A DNA stretch of 64,000 nucleotides from DALYLB01 sp046154695. Its GTDB lineage: Bacteria; Acidobacteriota; Blastocatellia; RBC074. Both the position numbers and the translations under genes were made by a program. The notes beneath the pieces were generated by a model. The model was not told the origin of the DNA. It saw only the letters and a list, made by a program, of their open reading frames with translations, and did no database searches. Where the stretch lies: the NCBI GenBank assembly GCA_046154695.1, contig JBJXFI010000413.1, forward strand, positions 1-64,000, read 5' to 3'. Shown here one piece after another: positions 1 to 9,769 of this stretch; positions within the stretch are counted from its first letter, which is position 1, and every line of letters begins with the position of its first letter.

Positions 1-139
1 GTTCCGGCTTCGCCTTCACCCCAGGCTATATGCTGCCACCCGCTTCGCGGGTTGAGGCAAAAGAACTTCAATACACCCTCTAAACTTAATGCCATTGGCC
101 TGAAGGCGGAACTCCGAACATTTTCCCCAGGAGGAATCC
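1..139. other. Intergenic repeat-rich leader of the window
   Basis: No gene is visible. Positions 39-54 hold a small CCCGC/GCGGG hairpin. Positions 82-119 carry a half copy of the repeat whose translated forms read 'FGVPPSGG' or 'PPEGGTPN'; its preceding words (ACTTAATGCCATTGGCCTGA) recur almost unchanged near 48472. A strong ribosome binding site, AGGAGG, lies at about 130 and belongs to the following gene. Confidence 0.6.
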
Positions 140-928
140 ATGAATCCGGAACTGAGCTACGCATCCTCGTCGGCGGCAGCCCCCGAGCCCGCGCCGCAGA
201 ACTTCTTCAGTCGCTTGATTGGCGTCTGGTTCTCCCCCGGGGAGACCTTTGCCGAGATCGGACGCGCGCCGCGCGTTCTGGTGCCGATGATCGTATTGAT
301 GGCCATCGGATGCCTCGGCGGCTATCTGATGATCCAGCGCATCGGCCTCAACACCTTCTTCAAGGGGCAGTTCGACCAGGCGGTGGCGAACGGGCAGATG
401 ACCCAGGAGGCGGCCGACGCGCAGCTCGAGACCATGACGACCGGAACCGCCGGAACCATCACCAAGCTCAGTTTTCCCATCATCGGATTGATTCAATATC
501 CGATCATGGCGCTGATTCTGGTGGGCGTCGCCAAACTGATCACCATGCTCATCGGAGGAGACAATCTCTTCAAACCGCTCTTCTCGGTGACGCTCTACAC
601 GCTTCTCGGCGTCGGCGTCATCAGCGGGATCCTGATGATCACCATCCTGTATCTGAAGGCGCCCGAGGAGATCGACGTCAATAATCTGATCGGGTCGAAT
701 CTCGCGGCGATCCTCAATCTGACGGTCGGAAAGGACGCGGTGCCGAAATTCGTCATGGCCCTCGCGCGCTGGATCGATGTCTTCAGCATCTGGATGCTGA
801 CGCTGCTTGCGATCGGTTATGCCGCGGTGACCAGGGGGAAGAAGACGGGCAGCTTTCTGATGCCGCTCGGCGCGATCTATCTCGTGCTGGCTCTCATCGG
901 GGCGGCCTGGGCGGCCTTCCGGGGCTGA
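140..928 (+). CDS. YIP1 family integral membrane protein
   Basis: This 262-residue protein starts at an ATG preceded by a strong AGGAGG ribosome binding site. A hydrophilic N-terminus of about 40 residues contains the 'GVWFSPGETFAEIG' type segment typical of bacterial YIP1-family proteins. About five hydrophobic segments follow, near residues 45-65, 112-135, 150-172, 213-230 and 238-260. The family is of unknown function in bacteria. The protein should sit in the cytoplasmic membrane with its N-terminus in the cytoplasm. It appears to be a single transcription unit, since an 11-bp perfect stem follows its stop. The family call is from memory of the sequence pattern, not a search. Confidence 0.75.
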   Translation: MNPELSYASSSAAAPEPAPQNFFSRLIGVWFSPGETFAEIGRAPRVLVPMIVLMAIGCLGGYLMIQRIGLNTFFKGQFDQAVANGQMTQEAADAQLETMTTGTAGTITKLSFPIIGLIQYPIMALILVGVAKLITMLIGGDNLFKPLFSVTLYTLLGVGVISGILMITILYLKAPEEIDVNNLIGSNLAAILNLTVGKDAVPKFVMALARWIDVFSIWMLTLLAIGYAAVTRGKKTGSFLMPLGAIYLVLALIGAAWAAFRG

Positions 929-949
929 TGGCGAATTCGTGAATGAAGA

Positions 950-986
950 GACGCCGCCTGTAGCGCTGGCCGCCGCAGGCGGCGTC
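950..986 (+). terminator. Strong hairpin after the YIP1 gene
   Basis: An 11-bp perfect stem, GACGCCGCCTG (950-960) paired with CAGGCGGCGTC (976-986), begins 22 bases after the stop codon. There is no long T-tract, so it is a terminator-like or mRNA-stabilising hairpin rather than a textbook intrinsic terminator. Confidence 0.5.
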
Positions 987-1015
987 CTGCGTTTGCGAGG
1001 CGGGTTGCCAGGCAC

Positions 1016-1040
1016 GCCGAGCCGGCGGTCGGCGGTCCCG
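1016..1040. repeat. 'GCCGAGCC..GGCGGTCCCG' repeat, copy 1
   Basis: The words GCCGAGCCGGCG and GGTCGGCGGTCCCG match the repeat found in tandem at 4534-4589 and singly at 44416-44443. It lies in the 268-bp gap between the YIP1 and GMC genes, which otherwise shows no gene. Confidence 0.55.
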
Positions 1041-1196
1041 CCCGGGGCGCTCCCAGGTGGACAACCCGGGGTCCCGTCCTTAGAATGACCGGGCGGAAAG
1101 AACCCCTTTGATTTCAGGCAAGATAAAACCAGAAAGCGCACCGTTTCAGCGGAGCCGGGCGGGCTTCGTTGCTGAAATGCAGAAAGGATTGTCCCG

Positions 1197-2879
1197 ATGT
1201 GGAGTCAGAAGCGAGTGGCTGCGCGGCAGCCGGTATATGATGTCGTGATTGTGGGTTCGGGCGCGGCCGGGGGGACGGCGGCATGGACGCTGGTCAACGC
1301 CGGGCTTCGCGTGGCGATGCTCGATGCCGGACCGCTGCGCAAGCACCTGGAGGACTTCCCTTATCACCAGACCTTTCCGTACGATGATCCATACCGGGGG
1401 ATGAAGACCGAGCTCGACCGGAGCGACGAATTCATGAAGAAGTATTCGATCACCGGCAGCTCGCCCGAGGAGCCCTACACGATGCCGGAGAAGACCCCGT
1501 ATGAGTGGTTTCGCGCGCGCAACGTCGGCGGACGGACGATGTTCTGGGGGCGGTTCTGCAACCGGTTCAATGAGGCGGATTTCAAGATGCGCTCACGGGA
1601 CGGCGCGGGGCTCGACTGGCCGATCGAATACAAGGATGTGGCGCCGTATTACGACAAGGCGGAGCTCTTTATGGGCGTGACGGGCCAGGCCGAGAACCAC
1701 CCGGATCTGCCGGATGGAAGGTATCTGCCCCCGGTCGCCATGAAATGCCCCGATGTGGAGCTGTCGAAGGCCACGGAGAAGCTCGGAATCCGCGCCATTC
1801 GCGCGCGGCGCGCCCATCTGACGCAGACCTACAAATCGCCTTCGGGCACGTTCGCGCCCTGCCACTATTGCGGCGAGTGCCAGGATGGATGCGAGACCCA
1901 TTCGTTCTATAACTCGGCCTTTCGACAGGTCGTCCCGCTGATCGAGAAATTTCCGGCGCGGTTCAAGCTGATCCCCAACGCGATGGCCTACAAGATCAAT
2001 CTCAACGCGAAGGGACTGGCCGGCGGCGTCAGCTATACCGATCGCGCGACGGGCAGGACGCAGGAGGTGAAGGCGCGCGCCGTCATCGCCGCATGCGGAA
2101 CGCTCGAAACGACGCGGCTGCTGCTGGCCTCGGGCATCGCCAATTCGAGCGGGATGATCGGGCGGAATTTCATCGAGCATATGGACGCGACCGCGGAGGG
2201 CTATCTTCCCTCGCTTTTCAACATCACCCGCGAGGCGGGAGACGGCATCGGCGGCTCGCACATCATCATCCCGTGGTTCGGCTATTTCCGGCCGAACGAA
2301 AAGCGCGATTTCCTGCGCGGATTCCAGATGGAGCCCTCGGTGCGCACCTCGATGCGGCCGCTGAGGCGGCCCAAGAACGTCCGGGGCTTCGGCCCGGAGT
2401 TCAAGAAGGAGATCCGCAAATGGCAGAGCGCGCGCGTGCGCCTCGCGGCCCACGGCGAGATGCTCGCGAGCCCCGGCAAGTTCGTCGAGCTCGATCCGAG
2501 CGTGAAGGACAAATGGGGGCAGCCGGTCCTCAAGATCAACTATCCGTGGGAATCGAACGATCTGGCGATGTTCAAGTATCTGCGCCGGACCTTCGAAGAG
2601 ATCCTCGACGCGGCGAAGGCGGTCGAGGTCAAGCTGCCCAAGACGCCGGATGTCGCCGGCCATTCGATCCACGAGATGGGAACGGTCCACATGGGCAGCG
2701 ACCCGAAGACCTCCGTGCTGAACTCGTTCAATCAATCCTGGGACGTCCGGAACCTCTTTGTCACGGACGCCGCCGCCTTCGCGTCGGGCACGCACAAGAA
2801 TCCCACGCTGACGATCATGGCGCTGAGCATGCGAGCCGCCGATTACATCCTGGCCGAGATGAAGAAGGGAAATCTGTGA
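1197..2879 (+). CDS. GMC family FAD-dependent oxidoreductase
   Basis: This is a 560-residue flavoprotein that probably oxidises an alcohol or sugar hydroxyl group. The N-terminal FAD-binding Rossmann motif is at residues 15-46 ([11 protein letters not shown]...LDAG). The C-terminal GMC region includes '[12 protein letters not shown]' and '[16 protein letters not shown]', carrying the usual active-site His and the FAD-contacting segment. There is no signal peptide. A cysteine cluster, C222-x2-C225-x2-C228-x3-C232, sits in the middle of the protein and resembles an iron-sulphur ligand set known from some GMC relatives. The ATG start has AGAAAGGA about 8 bases upstream. Its stop codon abuts the next reading frame, so the two may be co-transcribed. 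The substrate cannot be read from sequence. Confidence 0.85.
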   Translation: MWSQKRVAARQPVYDVVIVGSGAAGGTAAWTLVNAGLRVAMLDAGPLRKHLEDFPYHQTFPYDDPYRGMKTELDRSDEFMKKYSITGSSPEEPYTMPEKTPYEWFRARNVGGRTMFWGRFCNRFNEADFKMRSRDGAGLDWPIEYKDVAPYYDKAELFMGVTGQAENHPDLPDGRYLPPVAMKCPDVELSKATEKLGIRAIRARRAHLTQTYKSPSGTFAPCHYCGECQDGCETHSFYNSAFRQVVPLIEKFPARFKLIPNAMAYKINLNAKGLAGGVSYTDRATGRTQEVKARAVIAACGTLETTRLLLASGIANSSGMIGRNFIEHMDATAEGYLPSLFNITREAGDGIGGSHIIIPWFGYFRPNEKRDFLRGFQMEPSVRTSMRPLRRPKNVRGFGPEFKKEIRKWQSARVRLAAHGEMLASPGKFVELDPSVKDKWGQPVLKINYPWESNDLAMFKYLRRTFEEILDAAKAVEVKLPKTPDVAGHSIHEMGTVHMGSDPKTSVLNSFNQSWDVRNLFVTDAAAFASGTHKNPTLTIMALSMRAADYILAEMKKGNL

Positions 2880-2880
2880 G

Positions 2881-4518
2881 ATGGTCTCACGCGAAGACGC
2901 AGCGGCGCGAAACAGGGATTCCGGCTCCATCACCTTCCTCGCGTCCTCGCGTCTTCGCGTGAGACCTTTATTGCCGCATTGGGCGCCCCTCCTCCTCTGC
3001 CTGCTTCACTTCCTGGTTCTGGCGTCGCTGGCCCGGCAGCATCCCTTCGGAACCTTCGCCACCGAGACCGATTTCTATCATTACTACGCGCCGGACGCCG
3101 AGCGGCTGGCGGCGGGCGCGTTTCCCCAAAACACGTATCAGGGGCCGGGCTATCCGGCGGCGCTGGCGCTGGCGGCGAAGCTCACCGGGCGAAGCGGCGA
3201 TCTCTTCACGGTGGGGAAATGGCTTTCGGTGGCCTGCGCGGTCGCCGTGGGCGGGCTGATCTTCACCCTCTTCGCGCGGATCTTCGGCGCGCGGGTCGGG
3301 GCGGGGGCGCAGATTATCGCGGTGTCGAGCGGGGAGCTGCCGCAGTTTTCGATTCAGGCCGGAACCGATCTCTTCTTTCTTCTGCTGGTTCTGATCGTGC
3401 TGGCCCTGTTTCTCGGGCAGCGATGGCCGGCACATTGGCGGATCGCCGCGGCGGGAGCGCTGACGGGCGCGGCCTATCTCACGCGCTACAACGGACTCTT
3501 TCTGCTGGCCGCATGCATGTTCGGCATCCTCTTCCTCGATCTCTTCGAGCGTTCGCCGCGGCGCCGGATGATCGCCTGCGCCTCCTTTCTGGCCTTCTTT
3601 CTGCTGGCGGCCTCGCCCTGGCTGTACGCGAACTGGCGGCATCACGGCTCGCCCCTCTACAACACAAACTATTTGAACATGGCCACGGAGTTCTATCCCG
3701 AGCTCGTCGGGGGCAAGGTGAATCAGGACGCGACGCGCGCGCTGGACCCGCGGTTCGACTCGTTTGGCGACGTGCTGCGATACGATCCGAAGCGGATGCT
3801 CGCGCAATACCCGCTGAACCTGTGGGAGAGCCTCCGCCTGAGCGCACGGGAGAATCTGGTCGCGCAGTTCGTGGCCTGGATGGGATGGCTCGGCGCGCTC
3901 ATGGTGCTGTGGGAGCGCCAATCGAAGCCGACGCTGCTGCTGCTGGTCGCGGGCGGGCTCTATCTGTTGCTGATGGGGCTCAATCATTGGGAGACCCGGT
4001 ACTACTTTTTCATCACGGCGCTTTACGCGGGGCTGGCCGTGCATGCCGCAACGCGATGGCTGGCGCTGGCGCGGGCGCGCGGATGGCTTCGCAGCCTCGG
4101 CTTCGACGCGGTTCCCGCGGCGATTGTCGCGCTGATGCTGCTGATGACGCTTTCCCAGTCGCGGAAGCTCGTCCGGGAATTTCTGGACAGCCATCCATGG
4201 GAGATCCTGGCGGCCCGGGATTATCTCGACCGCGAGAACGCGCATGGCGTGCGCATCGTCGCGCGCAAGCCGCATCTGCCCTATCTCACCCGAAATAAAT
4301 GGGTCTTCATTCCCCAGGTGGAGACAATCGAAGAGCTGCGCGTATGGCTGGCCGATCATCCCGCCGATTACCTCGCCATCGGCAAGCGGGAATTGAAGGA
4401 GCGCGAGGGACTCGCGCCGCTCGGCGATCCGACGCAGGCACCGGAATGGCTACGGGTCGCATGGGTCCACAAGAATCCGGGCTTCGTTCTGTATCGGCCG
4501 CTGGAATCTCAAAAGTAG
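2881..4518 (+). CDS. Multi-pass membrane protein, GT39/ArnT-like glycosyltransferase candidate
   Basis: The frame encodes up to 545 residues with roughly ten hydrophobic segments and a short soluble C-terminus of about 120 residues. After the first membrane segment comes 'ETDFYHYYAPDAERLAAG', resembling the acidic first loop of PMT/ArnT-type glycosyltransferases. These use lipid-linked sugars on the outer face of the membrane. The ATG at 2881 is one base after the GMC stop, but residues 1-30 are encoded by a hairpin repeat (2883-2967). A TTG at 2971, just before the first membrane segment, is an alternative start. The family assignment is by architecture and may be wrong; an unassigned membrane protein is the cautious reading. 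Confidence 0.65.
   Translation: MVSREDAAARNRDSGSITFLASSRLRVRPLLPHWAPLLLCLLHFLVLASLARQHPFGTFATETDFYHYYAPDAERLAAGAFPQNTYQGPGYPAALALAAKLTGRSGDLFTVGKWLSVACAVAVGGLIFTLFARIFGARVGAGAQIIAVSSGELPQFSIQAGTDLFFLLLVLIVLALFLGQRWPAHWRIAAAGALTGAAYLTRYNGLFLLAACMFGILFLDLFERSPRRRMIACASFLAFFLLAASPWLYANWRHHGSPLYNTNYLNMATEFYPELVGGKVNQDATRALDPRFDSFGDVLRYDPKRMLAQYPLNLWESLRLSARENLVAQFVAWMGWLGALMVLWERQSKPTLLLLVAGGLYLLLMGLNHWETRYYFFITALYAGLAVHAATRWLALARARGWLRSLGFDAVPAAIVALMLLMTLSQSRKLVREFLDSHPWEILAARDYLDRENAHGVRIVARKPHLPYLTRNKWVFIPQVETIEELRVWLADHPADYLAIGKRELKEREGLAPLGDPTQAPEWLRVAWVHKNPGFVLYRPLESQK
2883..2967. repeat. Hairpin with short-word arms at the 5' end of the 2881 gene
   Basis: GGTCTCACGCGAAGACGC (2883-2900) is perfectly inverted at 2950-2967. 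The arms are built from repeated 'GCGAAGACGC' and 'CTCGCGTC' words. It lies inside the open frame starting at 2881. Confidence 0.75.
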
Positions 4519-4533
4519 GTGGGCATAGGAAGG

Positions 4534-4589
4534 GTCGAGCAGGCGCTCGGCGGTCCCGGGGGCCGAGCAGGCGCTCGGCGGTCCCGGGG
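4534..4589. repeat. 28-bp tandem duplication of the GCCGAGC repeat
   Basis: Two consecutive 28-bp units start at 4534 (GTCGAGCAGGCGCTCGGCGG...) and 4562 (GCCGAGCAGGCGCTCGGCGG...) and differ at one base. Each contains an inverted GCCGAGC/GCTCGGC stem. The pair lies between the converging ends of the membrane protein gene and glpD, so it may act as a two-way terminator. Confidence 0.75.
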
Positions 4590-4598
4590 GGCTTCCGA

Positions 4599-6269
4599 TC
4601 AGTGAGGCTGGTATTCGCGCCGGTACTCGGCTTCGAAGTCCGCGATCTGTCTCTCCATCTCCTCCGGGCTCCATTCGAGCTCTTCAGCCATCAATTCGGC
4701 GACCGCGCGCGCGGATCTCAAGGCAGCCTCTCCGGCAAGCATCGCGAGCCGCGTCCGGCGCGTCAGGGCGTCGGTCAGCGTGAGGGCCATTTCATAGCGG
4801 GCGGCATAGACGATTTCGGCCGCCCGGTGCGGGAGCCCCTCGACCAGGGGGCGCCGCAATCGCTCGTCCTCGCGCAGAAGCTCGACCAGTTGGGGATAAT
4901 TTGACCCGTAGGTCTGAATGAGGTGCCGGGCCGCATCGATCGGCACGTGTTCGGTCCGGGCCAATTGGCCGGCGGCGTCCTCGAACGCCTCGCGGCCGAG
5001 TGCGGCACCGCTGAGCTTCGTCTCCTTCGTTCGGGAATCGGCCGAGGAGAGATCGAATCGCTCGCGCAATCTGCGTGCGGCGAGATCGACGGTGTGTTCC
5101 GCCATCCGGCGATAGGTCGTCAATTTGCCGCCCGAGATCGAGATCAGGCCGTCGGGGGTTTCGATCAGCTCCTCTTTTCTCGACACTTCCGAGGTTTTTC
5201 GGGCGCGTGGATCGGTGATCAGCGGCCGCAGACCCGCCCATGTCGTGATGACATCCCCCGGTTCCAGGCGGGCGTCGGGAAAATAGGAGTTGATGGCGTT
5301 GAGAATCTCGGCCACCTCCGCCTCGTTGGCGGCCGGCGACTCCTTGTCGCCGTGATAATCGGTGTCGGTGGTGCCGATGTTGACCCGCCCCTGCCAGGGC
5401 ACGACGAAATAGAATCGATGGCCGGTGAGCGAGGGGATCAGCCACGCCGAGCGAACCTGCAGCCGCTCGGCGGCGATGGTCACGTGGATGCCCTTCGCCG
5501 GGCGCACGGTCCGGGGCAGGGCCCCCGCGTCGCGGTTGAACCGGATCGTCTCCTCCATCCAGACGCCGGTTGCATTGATGACGATCCGGGCCCGGGCCTC
5601 GATCTCGCGCCCCGACGCCTCATCGCGCAATCGCACGCCCGCGAGCCGGCCCTCCTCGTCCTTCAGAAACCCTCCCACGCTCGCGTAATTCACGATCCCC
5701 GCGCCCAGTTCGTGCGCCGCCTTGAGAACCTCGATCACCAGCCGCGAGTCGTTGGTTCGCCCATCGTAATAGAGGAACGCCCCCTTCAATCCCCGCGGAT
5801 CGAGCCGCGGCGCGAGCGCGAGCGCCTCCCCCCGCGAAAGCCTGCGATGCCGCTCGAAACCGCGCCCCATCGACAGCAGATCATAGAGAATCAGGCCCGC
5901 CCGCATCTTGAGCGGGTGGTCATAGTTTCGGCGGGAATCCGCATAGATTGGAATGACGAACGGGAAGGCCTCGGTCAGATGTGGCGCCGTCCGGGTCAGG
6001 ATCGAGCGCTCGACCAGCGCCTCCCGGACCAGTCCAAAGTCGAGCTGCTCCAGATATCGCAGCCCGCCATGGATCAGTTTCGTCGTCCGGCTCGATGTGC
6101 CGGCGGCGAAGTCGCGCTTCTCCGCCAGCAGCGTCCGCAGCCCCCGGACCGCCGCGTCGAGCGCGATCCCCGCGCCCGTGATCCCTCCGCCGATGACCAG
6201 CAGATCGAAGGTCTCGTTCTCAATTCGTTCGAGGGCGTCGCGCCTCGTGCGCCAGGAGAATTCTGTCAT
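4599..6269 (-). CDS. glpD: Aerobic glycerol-3-phosphate dehydrogenase
   Basis: This FAD enzyme oxidises sn-glycerol 3-phosphate to dihydroxyacetone phosphate and passes electrons to the quinone pool at the inner membrane face. The FAD-binding motif ([18 protein letters not shown]) lies at about residues 20-40. It is followed by '[19 protein letters not shown]', which is diagnostic of GlpD/GlpA, and later 'WAGLRPL' and '[14 protein letters not shown]'. The C-terminal helical domain is complete. I chose the ATG at 6269 (556 residues, the usual GlpD length). The frame stays open 48 codons further to 6413, but that extension is unlike the family. Another glycerol-3-phosphate enzyme, gpsA, is encoded at 37671. 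Confidence 0.93.
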   Translation of the reverse strand: MTEFSWRTRRDALERIENETFDLLVIGGGITGAGIALDAAVRGLRTLLAEKRDFAAGTSSRTTKLIHGGLRYLEQLDFGLVREALVERSILTRTAPHLTEAFPFVIPIYADSRRNYDHPLKMRAGLILYDLLSMGRGFERHRRLSRGEALALAPRLDPRGLKGAFLYYDGRTNDSRLVIEVLKAAHELGAGIVNYASVGGFLKDEEGRLAGVRLRDEASGREIEARARIVINATGVWMEETIRFNRDAGALPRTVRPAKGIHVTIAAERLQVRSAWLIPSLTGHRFYFVVPWQGRVNIGTTDTDYHGDKESPAANEAEVAEILNAINSYFPDARLEPGDVITTWAGLRPLITDPRARKTSEVSRKEELIETPDGLISISGGKLTTYRRMAEHTVDLAARRLRERFDLSSADSRTKETKLSGAALGREAFEDAAGQLARTEHVPIDAARHLIQTYGSNYPQLVELLREDERLRRPLVEGLPHRAAEIVYAARYEMALTLTDALTRRTRLAMLAGEAALRSARAVAELMAEELEWSPEEMERQIADFEAEYRREYQPH

Positions 6270-6513
6270 AGCATCGTCTTGTCTCTCTTTTTCGCGCGCG
6301 GAACCGGCGCTCGTGGGCGATTGTTCCACATTCCCGGCGGCGGGCCAACTTGATTTTATCGGGCCGCTCAGGTAGACAATATTCAGAATTTGGACCACGG
6401 AGCAATCATCCACCGAGTAAGCCGGTCAAAATGATACGCGATCCCATCCGTTATCGAGGCGGAAATACAGCCCGATGATGGCATAGGCCGGGGGTTTCAT
6501 TGTTTGGAGTCAT

Positions 6514-8346
6514 ATGAAAAAACATCGTCATTTCGTTCGCCTTCTATTTTTACTGATCTCGCTGTGTATGGTCTGGTCGTTCGATTTTGACAACGAGGCG
6601 GTGCAGGCGGCGCAGCGGCGAACCGTCAAGAAGAAGACCCAGAAGGGGCGGACGGCCCGCAGCCGCGCGCGCAGCCGGACCCGTCGATCTCGCCGGAAAG
6701 CCGCCCCCGCGCCGCCGCGGGCCTCCTTCGACAAGGTGATGTCGGAAAACCGCGGCCTGCTCAATGAGGCGTCCGATGCCGAAAACGCGAGCCTGCGCAT
6801 CGATGAGAACACGCTGCGTGCGCACGTGCGGTATCTGTCGGACGATCTGCTCGAAGGGCGCGGCCCCGGTGCGCGCGGGGGGCTTCTGGCCGCCAAATAC
6901 ATCGCCGCGCAGTTCGAAGCCCTGGGCCTGGAGCCCGCCACCGCCGATCGCAACTATTTTCAGCAGGTCCAGATGATCGGCTCCCGGCCGGATCCGTCCT
7001 CGCGGCTCGCGGTCAAGGGCGGCGGCGGCGAGGCCGAGTTCAAGCACGGGGACGACTTCGTCTGCGGCAGCGACATCGAACAGACCGAGATCCCCATCAA
7101 CGGCGAGATCGTCTTTGTCGGATACGGGATCAGCTCCCCGGAGAACAACTGGGATGATTACAAGGGCATGGACCTGCGCGGCAAGATTCTGCTGATGATG
7201 GTCAACGATCCGCCCGCCACCCCCACCGAACCCCACCTTTTCGGGGGAAAGGGGCTGACCTATTACGGCCGCTGGACCTATAAATATGAGGAGGGCGCCC
7301 GCCGCGGCGCCGCCGGCGTCATCCTGATTCACACCAACGAATCGGCGGGGTATGGCTGGCAGGTGATTCGCAACTCCTGGGGCGGCGAACGATTCGGGCT
7401 GCTGCCCGATGCCGGCGCGCCCGCGCTGAAGATGAAATCCTGGGTGACCGAAGAGGCGGCGCGGCGCATCGCCCAGCTCGGCGGCCAGAACCTCGATCAG
7501 TTGCGCCAGGCGGCCTCGTCCCGCAATTTCAAACCGGTCGTCCTCGCCTCCCGCGTGGAGATGCTTCTGCGCGCCCAGGTGCAGCGGCTGACCTCCCCCA
7601 ATGTCGTGGCGATCTATCGCGGCATCGATCCGACCCTCAAGAACGAATACGTCGTCTATTCCGCCCACTGGGACCATCTCGGAATCCGGCCCGATCAGGG
7701 GGGCGACAATATCTACAACGGCGCCGTCGATAATGCCACGGGCATCGCCGGCCTGCTGGCCATCGCCCGGGCATGCTCCTCCCTGACCATTCGGCCCCGG
7801 CGCTCCATTCTCTTCATCGCGACCACCGCCGAAGAGCAGGGGCTGCTCGGCGCCGAATATTACGCCCGCAACCCCCTCGTCCCGATCAAGGATTCCATCG
7901 CCAACCTCAATCTCGACTCGATGAATGTCCTCGGACAGACCACCGACATCTCTCCCCTCGGCGCGGAACGCTCCTCGCTCGGCAAGATCATCGAGGAGGT
8001 CGGCCGGGAGAACAATGTCACCGTCTCCCTCGATTCCCATCCCGAACAGGGCCACTTCTACCGCTCCGATCACTTTCCCTTCGCCAAGGCGGGCATCCCC
8101 GCCGTCAGCTTCAATCCCGGCTCCCGGTTCGTCGGCCACTCCGACAGCTGGGGCGAAGAGCAGTTCAACGACTATAACGCCCATCGCTACCATCAACCCT
8201 CCGATGAGTACAGCCCGAACTGGGACTTCAGCGGGATGATCCAGCAGACGAAACTGGCCTTCCTCATCGGATTGCGCGTCGCCAACGCCAATGAGGCGCC
8301 CCAGTGGAACAAGGGCGACGAGTTCGAACGCGCCCGGAAGAAATAG
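6514..8346 (+). CDS. Secreted M28 family zinc peptidase with PA domain
   Basis: This is a 610-residue aminopeptidase-like metallohydrolase. The N-terminus has a signal-peptide-like stretch (residues 1-33), then a very Arg/Lys-rich segment at about 35-70. A PA-type insert covers roughly residues 180-330. The M28 catalytic domain follows. Putative zinc ligands and catalytic residues are H385 (in 'AHWDHLG'), D406 ('DNATG'), E440/E441 ('AEEQGLLGAEYYA'), D468 ('NLDSMN') and H560 ('HQPSDEY'). All expected positions are filled, so it should be active, probably in the periplasm or outside the cell. It lies divergent to glpD and converges on the DUF481 gene through a long hairpin. Confidence 0.9.
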   Translation: MKKHRHFVRLLFLLISLCMVWSFDFDNEAVQAAQRRTVKKKTQKGRTARSRARSRTRRSRRKAAPAPPRASFDKVMSENRGLLNEASDAENASLRIDENTLRAHVRYLSDDLLEGRGPGARGGLLAAKYIAAQFEALGLEPATADRNYFQQVQMIGSRPDPSSRLAVKGGGGEAEFKHGDDFVCGSDIEQTEIPINGEIVFVGYGISSPENNWDDYKGMDLRGKILLMMVNDPPATPTEPHLFGGKGLTYYGRWTYKYEEGARRGAAGVILIHTNESAGYGWQVIRNSWGGERFGLLPDAGAPALKMKSWVTEEAARRIAQLGGQNLDQLRQAASSRNFKPVVLASRVEMLLRAQVQRLTSPNVVAIYRGIDPTLKNEYVVYSAHWDHLGIRPDQGGDNIYNGAVDNATGIAGLLAIARACSSLTIRPRRSILFIATTAEEQGLLGAEYYARNPLVPIKDSIANLNLDSMNVLGQTTDISPLGAERSSLGKIIEEVGRENNVTVSLDSHPEQGHFYRSDHFPFAKAGIPAVSFNPGSRFVGHSDSWGEEQFNDYNAHRYHQPSDEYSPNWDFSGMIQQTKLAFLIGLRVANANEAPQWNKGDEFERARKK

Positions 8347-8362
8347 CGGCCCCAGGAAAATC

Positions 8363-8434
8363 ATCCACGAAGAGACACAAAGAAACACGAAGAGAAAGCC
8401 GCTTCTTCGTGTTTCTTTGTGTCTCTTCGTGGAT
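8363..8434. terminator. Long perfect hairpin between converging genes
   Basis: ATCCACGAAGAGACACAAAG... is inverted almost base for base to end at 8434, giving a stem of about 32 bp with a short loop. The arms are made of CACGAAG/CACAAAG/CACGAAG words. It fills the gap between two converging stops and can serve both strands. It belongs to the same class as 40844-40929 and 59071-59158. Confidence 0.75.
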
Positions 8435-8438
8435 AAAA

Positions 8439-9512
8439 TTATTTCCTGAAGCTGAAGTTCGTGAACGCCACGCCGACGCCGGTCGTCAGCAGCAGGTCGT
8501 TGTTCTTCGCTCCCGGGACCGGATTGCTGATATAGCGGTTGCTGGCCGTGACGTTCCAGGACAGCCAGCTCGTGAGCTTCGTCGAGAGGGACGAGTCGAA
8601 CGTCACGCGATATTCGCCGCGGTTGGTCATGTTCGGGAAGAACTGCAGCCGCTCGCGGAAGAGCACCCGATCCGACAGCTTCACCGTCAGATCCTCGCCG
8701 AGCAGCACCTCGGCTGAATTCCGCCTGAGCCCCGTCGCGAAATTCTCCCGGTTGTACGAGGCGCCGCCGAAAAGCTGCAGCTGCGTCCGCTCGTTCTTGA
8801 CCGCGTCATATCCCAGCCCGCCCCCCAGCACCGATCGCAGGTCGAGCAGTTGAATCTGGTTGTATTCGAAATCGGCGAATCCGAACGCCGACTGCCGGTT
8901 CGTCACCCCGATCTCATAGCGGCCGCCGCCGCGAATCGCGTTGGCCGTCGTCTCGGTCACGCCTCCCGCCTTGTTCTTCGCGTTGATATAGGCGGCATAG
9001 AGCGTCGTCTTGTCGCGCCGCGTCGCCCGGCTCAGGTTCGATCCCAGCGCCAGATTGTTCGTCCGGGTGTTTCCCGTCGTCAGGCTGTAGCCGAAATCCA
9101 GCCCGCCGTTCCACAGGTCCAGCCAGCCCGGGTTCCGCAGCCGCTCATAGGCCTCCTGCTCCGGCTGCGAACGAATCGCCTGAATCGCCGCGGTCTCGCC
9201 CGTCACCCGGGCCGCGTCCTTCGGTTCCACCGAATATTTTCCCTCGCCCGTCGCCACCGCCCCCAGAACCGTCTTCCCGTCATCGAGCGCCACATACAGC
9301 GGCTGCTCCGAGGCGATCCGGTCGATCGCCTCCGCCGAAATCGTGATCGCTCCGGCGTAGTCCGTCCTGATCGTCAACGTCTTTCCATCCGCCTTGACGA
9401 TCGTTCCCGTCAACCGATCCCCATTCTTCAACTTCACCTCGTCCGCTCGCCCCAAACCGGCCGCCGACAAGACAATCAGAATCATCAATAGAATTCTCGC
9501 TCTTTGAAACAT
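8439..9512 (-). CDS. DUF481 (YdiY-like) outer membrane protein
   Basis: The protein has 357 residues from the ATG at 9512, which follows AGAAGGAGAG at good spacing; the frame extends 9 codons further without a ribosome site. A signal peptide covers residues 1-24 (LLMILIVLSAAGLGRADE). A short region of about 60 residues follows with 'VKLKNGDRLTGTIVKADGKTLTI', typical of the N-terminus of DUF481 proteins. The C-terminal part, beginning 'GWLDLWNGGLDFGYSLTTGNTRTNNLALG', shows alternating beta strands and ends in 'VAFTNFSFRK', as in outer membrane barrels of this family. Function is unknown, though some relatives are salt-induced. Its stop lies 4 bases from the long hairpin shared with the peptidase gene. 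Confidence 0.85.
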   Translation of the reverse strand: MFQRARILLMILIVLSAAGLGRADEVKLKNGDRLTGTIVKADGKTLTIRTDYAGAITISAEAIDRIASEQPLYVALDDGKTVLGAVATGEGKYSVEPKDAARVTGETAAIQAIRSQPEQEAYERLRNPGWLDLWNGGLDFGYSLTTGNTRTNNLALGSNLSRATRRDKTTLYAAYINAKNKAGGVTETTANAIRGGGRYEIGVTNRQSAFGFADFEYNQIQLLDLRSVLGGGLGYDAVKNERTQLQLFGGASYNRENFATGLRRNSAEVLLGEDLTVKLSDRVLFRERLQFFPNMTNRGEYRVTFDSSLSTKLTSWLSWNVTASNRYISNPVPGAKNNDLLLTTGVGVAFTNFSFRK

Positions 9513-9769
9513 CGCTCTCCTTCTCGGAAAATCAACCACAAAGAGATCCGTAGGGAAAGCAACCCTTCGGGGAGCTGCGAGCGGCTTCGCGGTTGATTTT
9601 CATGGTTTCTGGATTTGGAGTCTTACCCTCTGACTTTCGGCCATGGCAAGGCCGTCCGCGGGCACACATCCCCCTCGTGGGGCAACTCTCTTTTCATAAA
9701 TGGGGAGTGTTCGATCAAGAAAGACCCGGACATCATACAATTTGAGCGCCGTTCTGTCTAAGGAGCCGC

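Noticed and set aside
86..1141. Long minus-strand open frame of 351 codons opposite the YIP1 gene
   Set aside because: It is antisense to a clear gene, its protein is rich in Arg/Asp/His repeats typical of shadow frames in GC-rich DNA, and it runs into repeat sequence at its start.
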